Assembly: GCF_002865645.1 (NCBI RefSeq) | Contig: NW_020194684.1 | Coordinates: 5,371,952 to 5,435,951, forward strand | Direction: 5' to 3' | DNA length: 64,000 bases | Source of the DNA: Hyaloscypha bicolor E | Lineage: Eukaryota; Ascomycota; Leotiomycetes; Helotiales; Hyaloscyphaceae | Shown here: one piece after another, positions 35,607 through 47,462 of the stretch | Layout of the letters: each line of letters starts with the position of its first letter | How positions within the stretch are numbered: position 1 is the stretch's first letter | Program-made: the position numbers and the translations under genes | The notes under the pieces: generated by a model | Database searches by the model: none | What the model was told of the DNA's origin: nothing | The model's input: only the letters and a program-made list of their open reading frames with translations

Positions 35607-37806
35607 ATGGCGACTCCACCTTCCCCGGAGAGGGTTCACAGAAAAACTGTGGCTGCTGGATCGCCGTCTAGATTATATGCTGAAGGCGAGGGCAAAGAGA
35701 ATGCTGGGAACATCGATCGAAAGCCTCTACCATCAGTTCCGATTCCAGCTTCAGGTTGGATGCACGGAGCCATGTCACCTGTCAAAGTCAACGTGCAGCC
35801 TGACGACTGGCTACCGCAAACCTCGAGTGAAATGCTTGAGGGTGGGAATGGCCGTGTGCGACAGGTTTCACGGGAATCAGGACAATCGGATTCAGAACAA
35901 CGACAGCGTGCGGCAGCCCGTATGCCAATCAGCGTAGACATCCCATATCGACCAAATTACGCACAGCAACACAAGCCAGACCAAATACAACAGCCACAGG
36001 CCGCTCCTCTATCGTCAGGAGATAGTGGAAGTTCAAGGTCGCCTTCAAGTGCCTCATCCACAAATCAAGGCGGAATGAAGAGAGGACATCACAACCGTGT
36101 CGTCGAAAATGGAAGCAGTCCAGCTCCTTCGCCGGTTCCTCCATTCCAGTATCACCATCAACCGCGTGTTTCGGATAGTGGAAATAGTGGCCATCGGGGA
36201 TCTGCACCGTCTAATGTCCGCTCACTTCCTCAAGATCAAGTCAATGTTGGGCAGTCATTAAATCGCAATTTGACGCCAACTTCACAGATGGGAAGGCAGA
36301 CTCCTGTCCAAAGACCCATGTCTGCGTACTCTGATATGGGACCCAGAGGCCGCTCGCCCGGTGGACCTATGTCAGGATCTCCAAATTGGGGCGTGCGTGC
36401 TCCATCAGCACATTCTGGGCGATCCCATGACAGCAGGCCAATTTCTTACATTGATCTTGCAAATACATCTTACCCCCAGCCACCGCCAGCTCCTATTTCT
36501 CTGGACAACTCTCAGTTGAGATCGGTTGTGGGCTCAAACGCTTCCCTTCTCACGATGGGACAGACACTTGAGATGTATCGCCAGAATGTGAAAAAGTTAA
36601 ACGGCGCTGAGACTCAATATGCCTTTGCAATTTACCTCATACAAGCTGCGCGGGAAGGAGGGACAGGGGCAGATTCGACATCAGAAAATCCAAGCCCAAA
36701 ACCAGGAGGCAACCGCGCGGATAGTCCCTATATTGAGAAGGTCCAGACTTCGCCGCAAGAGCTACTTTCAGAAGCAAAACACATCTTGCAGAAGCTGTCA
36801 GACCGAGCATATCCATTCGCGCAGTACTACCTGGCAGATGGCTATGCTTCAGGTCTATTCAATAAGGGGAAGGAGGATTACGGGCAAGCTTTCCCATTGT
36901 TCGTTGCAGCGAGCAAACATGGTCATGCCGAATCTGGCTATCGAGCTGCATTGTGCTATGAATTTGGATGGGGTTGCAGGAAAGACCCAGCCAAGGCCGT
37001 ACAATTTTATCGACAATCAGCATCCAAGAATCACCCTGGTGCCATGACTCGTCTTGGCCGAGCTTGTCTCTCTGGAGATCTCGGTCTCAACAAATATCGA
37101 GAGGGCTTGAAATGGCTCAAGCGGGCAACTGAATCTGCAGACGTGCAGTACAACGCAGCGCCATATCATCTCGGGCTCTTGTACGAGACGGGGTATGGAG
37201 ATGACATCTTCCAAGATGAGATCTATGCCGCACAGCTATTTACACAAGCTGCCGACTTAGGACACCCCGAAGCTTGTTATCGTCTAGGCGATGCTTATGA
37301 GCATGGGAAGTTATCATGTCCGCGTGATCCAGCTCTGAGCGTACACTTTTACACGGGAGCCGCGCAGAGAGGACACCCGGCGGCCATGATGGCGCTCTGT
37401 GCTTGGTATATGGTTGGCGCGGAGCCCGTTCTCGAGAAGGATGAGAACGAGGCATACGAATGGGCGCGCCAAGCAGCCGAGTGCGGTATGGCACAACTCC
37501 TTCCCTGAGTCCTGATCTCAACTAATATGTGAAGCAGGTCTTACCAAGGCAGAGTATGCTGTTGGCTACTTCACCGAGATGGGAATTGGCACCCGACGGG
37601 ATCCTCTGGAAGCCAATGTATGGTATGTGAAAGCAGCGGAGGCTGGCGACGAACGGGCAAAACATAGAATTGCAGTAATTCGAGCAGCAGCGAGTGGCGG
37701 GACACCGATGGAGGTTGCGCCGCCGAGACAAGGGACGAAAGTCAAGAAGAGCCACAGTAGGAACGAGAAGACTGGGCATAATGACAAGGACTGCGTGGTC
37801 ATGTAG
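35607..37806 (+). CDS. Skt5/Chs4-type chitin synthase activator, Sel1 repeats, CAAX end
   Basis: Exons 35607-37485 and 37538-37806, 715 residues. I start at MATPPSPERVHRK; an ATG nine bases upstream is the alternative. Residues 1-310 are disordered and Pro/Ser-rich. A helical segment (TLEMYRQNVKKLNGAETQYAFAIYLI) leads into at least seven Sel1/TPR-like repeats, for example AQYYLADGYASGLF, SGYRAALCYEFGWGC, AMTRLGRACLSGDLG and ACYRLGDAYEHGKLS. After the intron a last repeat (AEYAVGYFTEMGIG) and a basic tail end in CVVM, a CAAX prenylation box like that of yeast Chs4. The protein should bring and activate class IV chitin synthase at the plasma membrane. The partner gene lies head-to-head 3.8 kb away. 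Confidence 0.95.
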
Positions 37807-38852
37807 CCTTTGGCGATCGACCGCGCGATTTCGGGGTCCAAGATCGTCGTCTTCACTCAGACCAGAGGGCGAAAGGCAGGTTTCACGATAGAGTGAGCCT
37901 GCGCAGTGATGGAAAATGAAAACTGAGATATGGAACGACGAGAGATTAGACAAATGAGACGGTGATCTCAAGTGTATATGTACTGGAGGGGCATTCATGT
38001 TGGGGAACGGCATTCGTCTCATTGTGTACTGCATGGTGGCCCGGCGTCTTTCTCGTTCTGCACAGACGGGCGGAGCATTCATGCATGACGGGCAAAAAGA
38101 GGAAAGGCATTCGAGCAGTGTTGCGGGCGGGTGGGGCTCGATTGAATGTGTCAAATGGTAATAATGATGGATAATCATTTGAATCAGTTAAATGCGTGCT
38201 CTTATGATTCGTGAGCTCCTCGTTATTCCGCCCAGAGAAGTCATGAGATTAGAGGCGAGCCCCTTTTTGAATCCGGCTTTAGCGAGGGGAAAAGGGGTTG
38301 ACGTCAAACGCGATTATAATCTTAACTGATGGCGGGGAATAGATTATATTTCCAACTTACGAACACAAGCCACGAAATCACGAAGATTTTAGAATTTAAA
38401 AGGCTGTATTCTCATTATGGAAAAGAAGCAAGCTAGCGTCGTTTTGCGAAATCGCAGAACCATGAGAGCGCAGCTGCTGCAGCATCAACATACGAATATT
38501 GACGCTATCCTCCACTTCGGGAAGAGGAACCAGTTCGTCTCTATCAATAGAAAAACGCGCCGGGAATCACTGTTGAGAAAAAACTAGCCTCCAGCGCCGG
38601 ACGCACAAACGCTATGCATGAATGCGTGAACCTGTTCCGTGCTGAAATACCTGGAACCCATGTACGCCATGAATCGCTCTGAAATATAAAACTGCATCGC
38701 ATGGTGATGCAAACCCTCCTCGCGACCAGTCTCCGGTGTTGTTCTCGCTGCCCAACAAGGGCTGCATTCTGGTGACTTGTAGTCTGAGGATGCTGTAATA
38801 TGCTGAGAACGCGCCATCCAAGTGAAGTGATAACTTTCAATGTAGGCATGGC
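37807..38852. other. Convergent gene-free interval
   Basis: 1.05 kb between the Skt5 and Polo kinase stops. Short frames only; no repeat or RNA gene is seen. Confidence 0.4.
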
Positions 38853-41800
38853 TCATTTCACGTCCGGCACAATCTCATTTGGTTTCCGAGGATTGAACCA
38901 AATGACTCTCCGCTCGTCCCCCTTCTTCCCACCAACTGTCGCCCAGACGTGCTTGTAAGGAACCTTGACATTGACCAGCTCTCGACTGCCGTTCCACCTT
39001 AAACGTCCTTCAGGCGTCATATCGCTGATGCCTAACCCGCCATTGAGGACCCACTCTTTGACCACTAGTCTAATGAATTCCACTTTCTTCCGGAAGTCAT
39101 TGGCTGCAGGAATACCCTGGAGCATCGGGTTGATTTCCATCCGCTTGCGAGCAGTGGACTTGGCTGCACGAGAAGGCTTGCTCATGAAATTAAGTAATGT
39201 TTGAAGAGGATAAGAGAGACGTTGACGATCGTCTAGTGCCGAAGAAGGAAGTGTGCCTTTGGCAGCGAAGTCTCGAGCAGCCTCTAGAGGAAGATGATAG
39301 AAATCGCACCAAGTACCATCAGCCGAGATAATCAACTTAGTGTGATCGGGGAAGTTGAACTAGGTTGTGTTAACATTGCATCAAGATACTAAAGCTGTTG
39401 AACATACCTGAAAATGGCCATCGGCGAAGAACCAGCAACCGACATCTCCCCAGCGTTGATAGAAGGTCACAACATTCCCCGCAGCTGCAAACTCCGCCTG
39501 GTCTTGAGTACGAGCAAGTGCATCATCGAATGGATAGTCCTGGTCTCTGCCATATGCGGTCATGTAGTTCGCAAACTTCTTCCACAGCATAATCTTCTCT
39601 CTTTTCCGATTGTCCCAATCATCACGTCCTCGAGCAAGTCTCAAGATATCCCCCTCGGGTGTTACCTGGACTTTGTAGTTTTGAGGATTGACTTTACCAC
39701 GGAAGACGCCCTTCTCCCCTCTGTTCTCGTAGAATTCAATGTTTGGCCCTGAGATGGGCACGATTTGGTGGCGGTCGACATATGCTTCATTGGCCCGATT
39801 CTGTAGATGTCGCTCTGCATCTCTGACAACCACACAGCATGGAGGCATCAAACCTTTGCTGGGGTCCTCCGAGTCTGCCGCAGTGGCTTTAAAGATGCAT
39901 CCAACACTGCCATTGCTCAGGATATAACCAAGACCAAATTTATTGGTGTAGTCAACCCATTTAACAACGATGGTCGGGACAGGTGGAGTTTTCTTGTTCT
40001 CAACGGCAGTGGTTCTGCTGTTGAGCGCTCGCTCTAATTCAACCTGAAGGCGTCGAAGACCTTCAAGGACGTGGTCTGGCTTTGTGGTAGGCAGCGACTC
40101 CAATTTCTCTTGCGGGTTGAATAACGATTCAGAGATTTCCAACGAAATGGTAGGAGCTTCTGCTTCCGATGATTTTCTCTCATTCTCCGCAGAGTTCAAC
40201 TCCTGGACCAAGTCTACCGCAAGTCGATTCTCAACATCGACTGCATCTTCGGAAGTCTTTGATTCAACCTTTCGAGAAGTGGACTTTGTACTTCGGTTGG
40301 GAATACTGGGGCCAGAGCGTACGCTGGACTCGGAGGCTGGCTGGCGAGATTTTGCTGTGCGGTTGGCAGCAGAAACCTGTGGACGTGACCTTTGCTGAGC
40401 TGCAAAGCTCTGCGTTGTGGGTCTGGTATGTGATGGTAATGGAAGATTCTCGGCGCGGAAACTGGAAGTCGGCGGCAGAACCCCTTCCATCGCCCCTGAA
40501 GAGGAACGTTGGCCGGCAGGTTTCTGGGGCGTTGCTTGCTCTTCAAGCCATTCATGGAATGGTCGGTACACCACATCTTCAGGTAGAGGCACCTTCGGAG
40601 TGAGGCCTGCTTTTTCCTCATCCGCAACTTCTCGATACGTGCTGATATAACCGCCGCGAGATATGTGCCACGGACCAACTTCACATTTGATACACAGCTT
40701 CTTCAAGTTCCGCAGGTACAAGTTGGTTTTTCCACCTCGGGCCCCGACCGAGAGAAACTGGTTCGGATCCGGATGTTTATCACGAAGCAAAGGTGTCATC
40801 TCTTCAGATTGTGGCATCCAGCCACAAGTGAAGAATGGATGCTGTACGATTGTGTCGGGATCGGGTCTCTGTTCTGGGGGCTGCAGGAGTTCTGAGACCA
40901 AATCCTTGGTTTCTTGAGAGATGAAATTTTCAGACGTATCCAATTTGGGCCAGTCATATTCTCTTTCCCGAGCTCGGCGATAGATCTCATCTGCTGTTGC
41001 AGATTGAAAAGGAGGCTTTCCAGTGAGCATTGCAAAGCTAACTATATTAGCGTAGTGAGTACTAGAGGGATTTGAGAACCTACATAATGATCCCTAAACT
41101 CCAAATGTCGACAGCGTGGTCATGTCCACCCTTGTCCTTTGAAAGAATTTCAGGGGCAATGTAGTTAGGGGTACCGCAAAGCGTAGTCCGTCGGCAGTCC
41201 TTCCAGTCCTTACCAGTCATCAGGAGGGCAGCAAGTCCAAAGTCACCGACCTTGACGTTCATATTTTTATCCAAGAATATGTTTCCCATCTTGAGATCTC
41301 GGTGAATGATGCCTCTAGTGTGCATGTACTTGATAGCTCCGGCTATTTGGACAGTCCAGAATCGTACCTCAGGTTCGGTAATATACTTTCTCTTCTTGAC
41401 CATATCCATCAACGAACCGTTGGGGCAGAGTTCGAGCACAATATATGTGCATTTCCCGAAGGAAAATGCTCTGTGAAACTCCACAATATTTGCATGTCTC
41501 ATTTTTGAATGGATTTGCAGCTCGGTTTGAAACTATCAAGAAATCAGCTCCTGCATGTCAAGATAATCACTGATGTGTCTTACCTTTTGTTCCATTTTCT
41601 TTTGTGGCATATGACTTTTGACGATCTTCAGTGCATACTTTTGTTTGGTCTCGACCTGCTCTCCTTCGTAGCATATTGCAAATCCCCCTTTGCCAAGCAA
41701 ACGACCCGACTTGTATGTAGTACCATTTGGTCGGTCAGAACTGGGTGGTTCTTGGACATTTTCGGGAGGTGGTGGAGGATGATCTTTCTCCTTTTGAGGC

Positions 41801-42441
41801 AACTTTGCGGGAGCAGCCTTTGATTTTGGTGCCGCTTGCTTGGTGCGAATATTCGCATTCGCGTCTCTTGGTGACAGAGCTTCCATGTCAATGCCTTCCG
41901 GGAAGATACACTCCCAAGCAACACAATGGCTAGTTCTGTAGAACAGATTCCGAGTGTACTCGTCGTACGTCAGACCTTCGAGTTTGTGGTTTTTGTGGTG
42001 GAGGCGGAAGTGGATGCTGAACTCTCTCAGGTCGATCAGAGCGTCCTGCTCGGACCGATTATGACAGCAGTATACCTGTATGGCACGATAATTAGTAAAG
42101 AAGACGAGTGTGTGTTCTGGTTCATCGTTGCGTGATAGCTTTCGGGTACAGTCTCGAGGGACTTCGAGAGCTTGACAGAGGATTCGGCCTAGGAGGTCTA
42201 ATACATCGCCATCAAGGCTACCACACTCATGGAGAAGAAATCTGACGTAGAGCATCTCATCGCACCAGATTCTTGGCTGGCAGAAGAGCTTTTGGCCGTC
42301 TTCTTTGAGAAATGGAGCAAAGATCTCCTCCCATTCCGCCAATGTGTGTCTTCGCTTCAACTCCTCGATGAAACCTTGAGGAGTGCAGGGCCTTTTCGAG
42401 ACCCAATTGGCAGGTGCGTCAGATAGGAGGTCCGCCATCAT
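38853..42441 (-). CDS. Polo-like kinase (Cdc5/Plk) with extra N-terminal module
   Basis: Exons 41584-42441, 41084-41532, 39408-41037 and 38853-39359; 1,147 residues. The kinase domain begins near residue 240: GKGGFAICYEG P-loop, YALKIVK lysine, IIHRDLKMGNIFL catalytic loop, VGDFGLA, and the RRTTLCGTPNYIAPE activation segment. Two C-terminal polo boxes follow: WVDYTNKFGLGYILSNGSVG (about 795) and GHFQFNFPDHTKLIISADG (about 980). Polo kinases bind primed phosphosites and drive mitotic entry, exit and septation. Residues 1-185 are unusual: an in-frame, well-composed region (FIEELKRRHTLAEWEEIF; TLVFFTNYRAIQVYCC; EYTRNLFYRTSHCVAWE) that I do not recognise. A second start at Met186 (41886, MEALSPRD) would give a conventional 962-residue Polo kinase. 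Confidence 0.94.
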
Positions 42442-42983
42442 GGTGCATCGCGGAGTGGATAATTGATATGGATATGAATAATCGGAGAACTTACAATACG
42501 TTCGTAGCGAACAGCAGTCTCACAAGTTATGACGTATAGGAGTAGGCGTTGTCGAGAGCCCAGAAGTGAATGTGCAAGGCCAACATCGAAGTTGAATCGG
42601 TGAAAATAGTCGGGTGCTGGTTGTCGTTGTCGTCGTCCTCGTCGAGGTTGTCGGATTTAGCATGTCACGGTCACTCTTTCCCGCTTGAGATCGTAAATAA
42701 AGTTGGATCCCAGCCGAACTCGTTGGCCTAGCAACCCTTTGCTTGCTGACATAAACTTTCATATCGATAAACTCCAGGCCTGGCTGATGTGACTTCCTAT
42801 CACCAAAATCTAACGTTATTGTCGCTATGTTTGTGCGAAATTTGACCTGAGAAAGAGATCATGGGTGTGCAAGCTAGTCGCAGCACGATCGTATCACAGT
42901 GTTGATGATTCTGCGGCAGATTTGGGGTAATTGAATGGCAACTCCTTTCGACGCATGCACGCAACCTTCACTAGATCATCAGC
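42442..42983. other. Divergent promoter, Polo kinase and OPA3-like genes
   Basis: 542 bp between divergent starts. It includes a GTTGTCGTTGTCGTCGTCC-like low-complexity run at 42620-42645. No gene is supported. Confidence 0.45.
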
Positions 42984-43670
42984 ATGGTCCCTCTTCCTCT
43001 GTTCAAGTTTGCTGCTCTCTTCGTGAGGCACGTATCCAAATATGGCGCTGTAAGTACACACACATGGGAATTCAGAGAACTCAAAGCTAATGCAGGTTAG
43101 AATTGGATCAAGGTGCAAGCTCATGACCATCCAAAATTTCGAGCAGTCGCGGCAAGATATGGACAAACTATGCATCAGATCAATATGCGAATGGCGGTTA
43201 CATTACTTCGAGATGCTGCAGCCGAAAAGAGAGCCAGGGAGAAGGCCGAGGCCCCTACCGTGAAGACTGAGGAGCAGATGCGCCATGATGAGGCGATGAA
43301 AGAGAAGAATGCAGCAAAGGAGAAGGCAGAGAAAAAGGAAGCTTCGAAAAGCATTTGGAGACGAAGATTCCGGCCTCTACCAGAAAATAAAGCTGTTGAT
43401 CTCTTCGCTGACGTTATCGGGGACTCCTTCATTCTTCTCATTGCCAGCGGGCTCATTTTATACGAATACATAAGGGCAAAGGGGAAACCGGACGTCAATG
43501 CTGAGAAGATAGCAGAGCTGAGCGAGAAGTTGAAGGAGTTGGATCAGCGGGAGATCGAATTGGAAGAGGCCGAGAGGGCACGCCAGAAGAGGGTGGAGAC
43601 CCTGGAGCAAGCACTCGAGGAGATGCGAAAAGCTAGTGGTAAGAAGAGGTCTTTGCCATGTGCATCATAG
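42984..43670 (+). CDS. OPA3-like mitochondrial membrane protein
   Basis: Exons 42984-43049 and 43101-43670, 211 residues. The N-terminus MVPLPLFKFAALFVRHVSKYGA and the following NWIKVQAHDHPKFRAVAARYGQ are the OPA3 signature, which also targets the protein to mitochondria. A long charged helix (KRAREKAEAPTVK) is followed by the conserved block AVDLFADVIGDSFILLIASGLILYEY, here a likely membrane segment, and a C-terminal coiled coil. OPA3 proteins affect mitochondrial morphology and lipid metabolism; the exact activity is unknown. The acceptor GGTTAG was chosen because it restores YGANWIK. A weaker alternative 3' end uses a donor at 43639 and an added exon 43688-43764, giving 226 residues. Confidence 0.9.
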
Positions 43671-44064
43671 GGATTGGCTATGCGCAGGCAGGAAGTCACC
43701 CATTCGAGAGGGCGGCCTTGGCTCTGTCCCAGAGACTAGAGATGAGAAGAATTGTTTTCAGTGAGGAGAGTCTCTTTGTAAGATCAGTGGATTTGAACAC
43801 GGCTCATAAGTCACGAAGTTGCGAATTGCTCAGTTAGAGGGAGGGGGACTTCGCTTCTCGAAAAGAAACTAGCGCTGTAACTCTACTCTAAATCTGTACA
43901 TTCTACTCTGCAAACAATCTAAACTCAAACACTCAAATTTCCTTGTGGAAGAAGCCTGGCTTTCACAGCCTCCCATTCGAGTGCTGTTCGAAGACTTGAT
44001 AAGGCAGTCGCCTTCTCTCGACGAGGCTTTCGAGACTTTTGCCAGTCTTCAAATCTGAACAATC
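43671..44064. other. Intergenic
   Basis: 394 bp between the OPA3-like stop and the next start codon. No feature apart from the possible alternative OPA3 exon (43688-43764). Confidence 0.35.
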
Positions 44065-44845
44065 ATGTTCTGCTCTTCTCTAAGAAAGCGGCCTGAATGG
44101 AGCGCTCTTCCAACTACGCTTCTCTCCTCAGAGCAGCCAAAATGGCAAGGTAATTTTCACTCTGGCCGGAGATGAAAATATGCTGATGCGCCTCTTCAGA
44201 AAAGACTCTCGAAACGCACGACCTCGCCATTCCCCTCCCAAGGCGTGGCCAGCGGGATCAACTGGAATGCTTCCGCTTGATTTTGCTTTCATCGTCAGAC
44301 CTTCAGCCTCTCTTCCACCCTCGTGCAACTGCAATGACTCGAATTGACAGACTCTACCATTCGAGCGGTGGCAGACATGTTGGGGTTATTTTTTTGCTGA
44401 ACGAAAAGACTCCCAAGAGCAATGGAACTATTGACTTTATGAATCTCCAAGCAAGGTAGAATGATGTTTCCAAGAATTAAGGTCACAATCTAACTACAGC
44501 AGCTTGTTCCCCAATTTCGAAATGCAAGTTCTGCCACTATCTGGAGTCGACATGCTGCTGAAGACACTCATCGGGTTCCAGCAGCAGCTAGTCTATACTC
44601 GAGAAGCAGTAGACCTGGCTGCAAAGTTCAATCCTGCCACTGCTCTTCTGCCATATTGTTCCACGAATCCTCCGATCCCAGAGCATCTCAGAAATATCTT
44701 GAGCGACGTCTGCCACAGCATCCCCAGCCTAGCTCAAGCCGCCACAACTCAGGACGGCCAAGAAGGACTTCGACATTGGCTCCCTGAAACCGGAGAGGCT
44801 GAGGATATTATCGGATTCTGGGAGCAAGAGTTCGTGGTTGACTAA
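44065..44845 (+). CDS. Hypothetical three-exon protein, 228 residues
   Basis: Rebuilt from exons 44065-44149, 44200-44455 and 44500-44845, with donors GTAATT and GTAGAA and acceptors CAG and CAG; phases 1 and 2 resolve exactly. An in-frame TGA just upstream of ATG 44065 fixes the start. The protein has an alternating hydrophobic strand pattern (LECFRLILLSSSDLQPLF, then GGRHVGVIFLLNEK, then EMQVLPLSGVDMLLKTL) that resembles an alpha/beta fold of the RecA-like or Rossmann kind, and an acidic C-terminus (AEDIIGFWEQEFVVD). It has no Walker A motif. I cannot name the family; a role as a non-catalytic complex subunit is possible but speculative. Confidence 0.72.
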
Positions 44846-45476
44846 GTTATCAAAGAGGGAAGGGACAATATTGCAGAGGCGGGGCCAAGGCGATATACTT
44901 GCCAATTGCATTGCTACTTCGATTACTTTAACACTGCCTTGGCATGGATCGACTCATTTCTACAAGTTCGATGGCCTTCCATGATGCGTTGTGAAGCTTT
45001 GACTCTTCCCCAAGACAAATGACGTAATCTGACTTGTGAACATCTGAGCTTCGCACCCGAAACCAAAAGAAACAAACAGTCGTCAGGTACAGGCAGAAAG
45101 AACAAGCATATCCCGTGCAAATTGAGTGAAAAAGGAAGGCAAAAGTCCTCAAACGAAGGCACAATGTTCAAAATGTTCCCCACAGCGGACAAGCAAGGCG
45201 GTTTGTCGTGTGAGCCAATCCCTGCCAATGACGTCGGTTAGCTGCCGAGCCTAAGCCCACCAGGAACCCGTCATGTGCAGGGTGGTTCAATGGTAGCACC
45301 ACCTCTCAGAGCTACAAAACTCCAGCCTCTCCCTTCAACTTCTCCAATTCGCACACAAAAACCAAAAACTGCTTTTTCAATTTTAAGATACCTCAAACAA
45401 AAACCAAACCCCTTCAACCCAAATCAAACCAAACAAACCAAACACTACCCCGCACCCCATACTTCATATCGCAATC
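44846..45476. other. Intergenic with A/C-rich leader
   Basis: 631 bp ahead of the Rtc3-like gene. The last 130 bp are strongly A/C-biased (runs such as CAAACAAACCAAACAC), like the leaders of abundantly translated fungal mRNAs. A tRNA-like A box at 45281-45296 lacks a partner B box. Confidence 0.45.
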
Positions 45477-46038
45477 ATGACCAGAGGCGAAGCTCAGCAA
45501 ACCAAGGTCCACTACAAAGGCAAGGACGAGGACTTCGTCATCTTCGTCGATGATGTAAAGTCTGCAAAGGACTGGAAGACCGACAAGACCATCCCTCTTG
45601 CCCAAGTCGTCAGCGCATTCAAGATCTTCGTCACCCACAAGTAAGTTTACCCCGCAATCCTGCAAACGGAGGTCACGCTTGTTTACCCAGGCCACTTCAA
45701 TCCCAACAAGAAGATGTGTTCCTTGATTGTGACGGCAGATGGAGAGAGAAGAAGAGCTTTGCTAATTGACTTCCATCAGACATGGAGCTCAAGGTCAGAT
45801 GGACGGCGCCTCGAAGGCTACGCTGGAGAACGAGTTCGGTACCACCAACGACGAGGAGGTCATCAAGCAGATCCTAGAGAAGGGCAGTCTGCAGGAGTCT
45901 GAGGTCCGTAGCTTCCTTACCTCCCTCCTTCCGCATCCAATCACCGTGTAAACATTCAATGCTAACTTTGTACCCGCATAGGCCGCCGAGAGACAAGGCA
46001 GCAAGAACGACAGCATGGGTTCCCGAGCTGCACACTAG
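45477..46038 (+). CDS. Rtc3/SBDS N-terminal-domain protein
   Basis: Exons 45477-45640, 45780-45903 and 45982-46038 sum to 114 residues, matching yeast Rtc3 (111). The single SBDS-like FYSH domain is clear: QQTKVHYKGKDEDFVIFVDD, then KTIPLAQVVSAFKIFVTHKHGAQGQ split by the first intron, then ENEFGTTNDEEVIKQILEKG. SBDS domains bind RNA and act in ribosome maturation; Rtc3 is implicated in RNA metabolism and telomere-capping phenotypes in yeast. The first intron is 139 nt, long for this window. The A/C-rich leader suggests high expression. Confidence 0.93.
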
Positions 46039-46921
46039 AGGAGTTGGCAGTGACTGCAACGGAGCGTATGAATGGCACGAACGGAGTGATTTGCATGGCA
46101 CGGATCATGGTTGGCGATAGGTCCAACGGATTTCATGAATCACGATGATGATGGACGGCAGCCAAAGGGAACTTAGGGAACCTTGCTATCAAGTCCTCGC
46201 AAAATAAATGCAGTAAAAAGGGACATTTTCCGTCCGTCTCCTGTGCATTTTGGATTTGACTTTCATTTCCCGTAATTTTGATTTGGGGGTGGCTTACCGC
46301 TGCTTTGAAACCTGGAGTGTTGCATCGTGATGAACACCGCTTGGGTTCAGGATCGTGACCTCGAGAATAAATTCGAACACATGAGAAATGAGTTCGGCCA
46401 GATGGCTGAGATCAAGTGATCAAGAATCCGCTTGGAATAAAGTTGAGGTTGGTGTAAGCTTCCTCTCGGGGAGGATGAGCGAGAGTATCGCGGCGCCTCA
46501 TTCGAGTTTATCGTCACGACGATTCATGAAACGAGGTAACGGCTTGTGTCATGAGCATCATCGATTGACCTATTAATTGACAGAGACGAGCCAACGCAAC
46601 AGACGCTCATCTGTCCCCCTATCACCACCCAGACTGTCAAGCGTAGTCTTCTCCTCCACACATCGCAGTGAACCCTCCAAACATTCTTCACTCAAAGTGG
46701 AGCGAGAGAAGCGGGAAGGGAGTTGTCATCTCCCAATCCAAAAAGAAATACGCCATCGGTGATGCAGCTCCAAATCATCTCCATTCCATTCACTAATCTA
46801 TGTACGTTATTGTATGAGTGGTATATATCCCATCCATGACTGCCAAGTGGCTGAAGAAGGAACACCTATTGCAACCCAACGGGCATTACGTCTATCAGCT
46901 CATAGAAGTATGGCAAGCCAC
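46039..46921. other. Convergent 3' intergenic
   Basis: 883 bp between converging stops. Small frames only; nothing supported. Confidence 0.4.
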
Positions 46922-47462
46922 CTAGACTTTTCCAAGGCGGGCGCGGGAAGGAAGATTCCATGGCTTTGCTACCACAATCTGAGAATTCAGTTAGTGTCTT
47001 GTTCATATACCAGCCGATTTTGAGGGGACCAACCTCTCCTTCGCTATAAGCCCAGAAGTACACCCCCATGCCGACCATATAGTAGATGGCCGGGTTTGTT
47101 GCTTGATACAGTAAGGCGGAAGCCAATGCCGTCAGAGGCAGAAGCACCAATCTCGCCTCAATACTCCTGTGGAGTGCCGTCCCGGCAATGAATCCCAGCG
47201 GCCATTCCCAAGCAAAGAAGAAGATCCCCATCACAAGGTTAATGATTTGGAGGATAGGTAAAGGCTTGACCGCAAAGTCAAGGTTTTTGGTGAGGAAGTC
47301 CCAGAAGATCTTCGGCCAGAAGAATCCTTCAACAGCTGCTGCAACTTGATCTGTGCTTCTGTCAGTAAAGTGAATCCAGTTTCTCGGTAAAGAGATATAC
47401 ATACAGAGAGAAGCAGTCAGTATGATGAGGCGAGCCCAGTGGTTCTTGATGAGTTTGCCCAT
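46922..47462 (-). CDS. Small multipass membrane protein, fungal family
   Basis: Exons 47405-47462, 47034-47350 and 46922-46978 make 143 residues. The model joins LTASL to YQVAAAVEGFFWPKIFWDFL; the acceptor CACAG at 47351 is chosen because it restores this conserved junction and the phase. Four hydrophobic segments are seen: WARLIILTASLYQVAAAV, ILQIINLVMGIFFFAWEWPL, LVLLPLTALASALLYQ and AIYYMVGMGVYFWAYS. Similar short proteins of unknown function are widespread in Pezizomycotina; I assign no activity. The last exon adds EIVVAKPWNLPSRARLG. It lies tail-to-tail with the Rtc3-like gene. Confidence 0.8.

Noticed and set aside
45281..45296. tRNA-like A box (GGTGGTTCAATGGTAG)
   Set aside because: No B box or acceptor-stem pairing follows within 100 bp; it lies in the leader region of the Rtc3-like gene.
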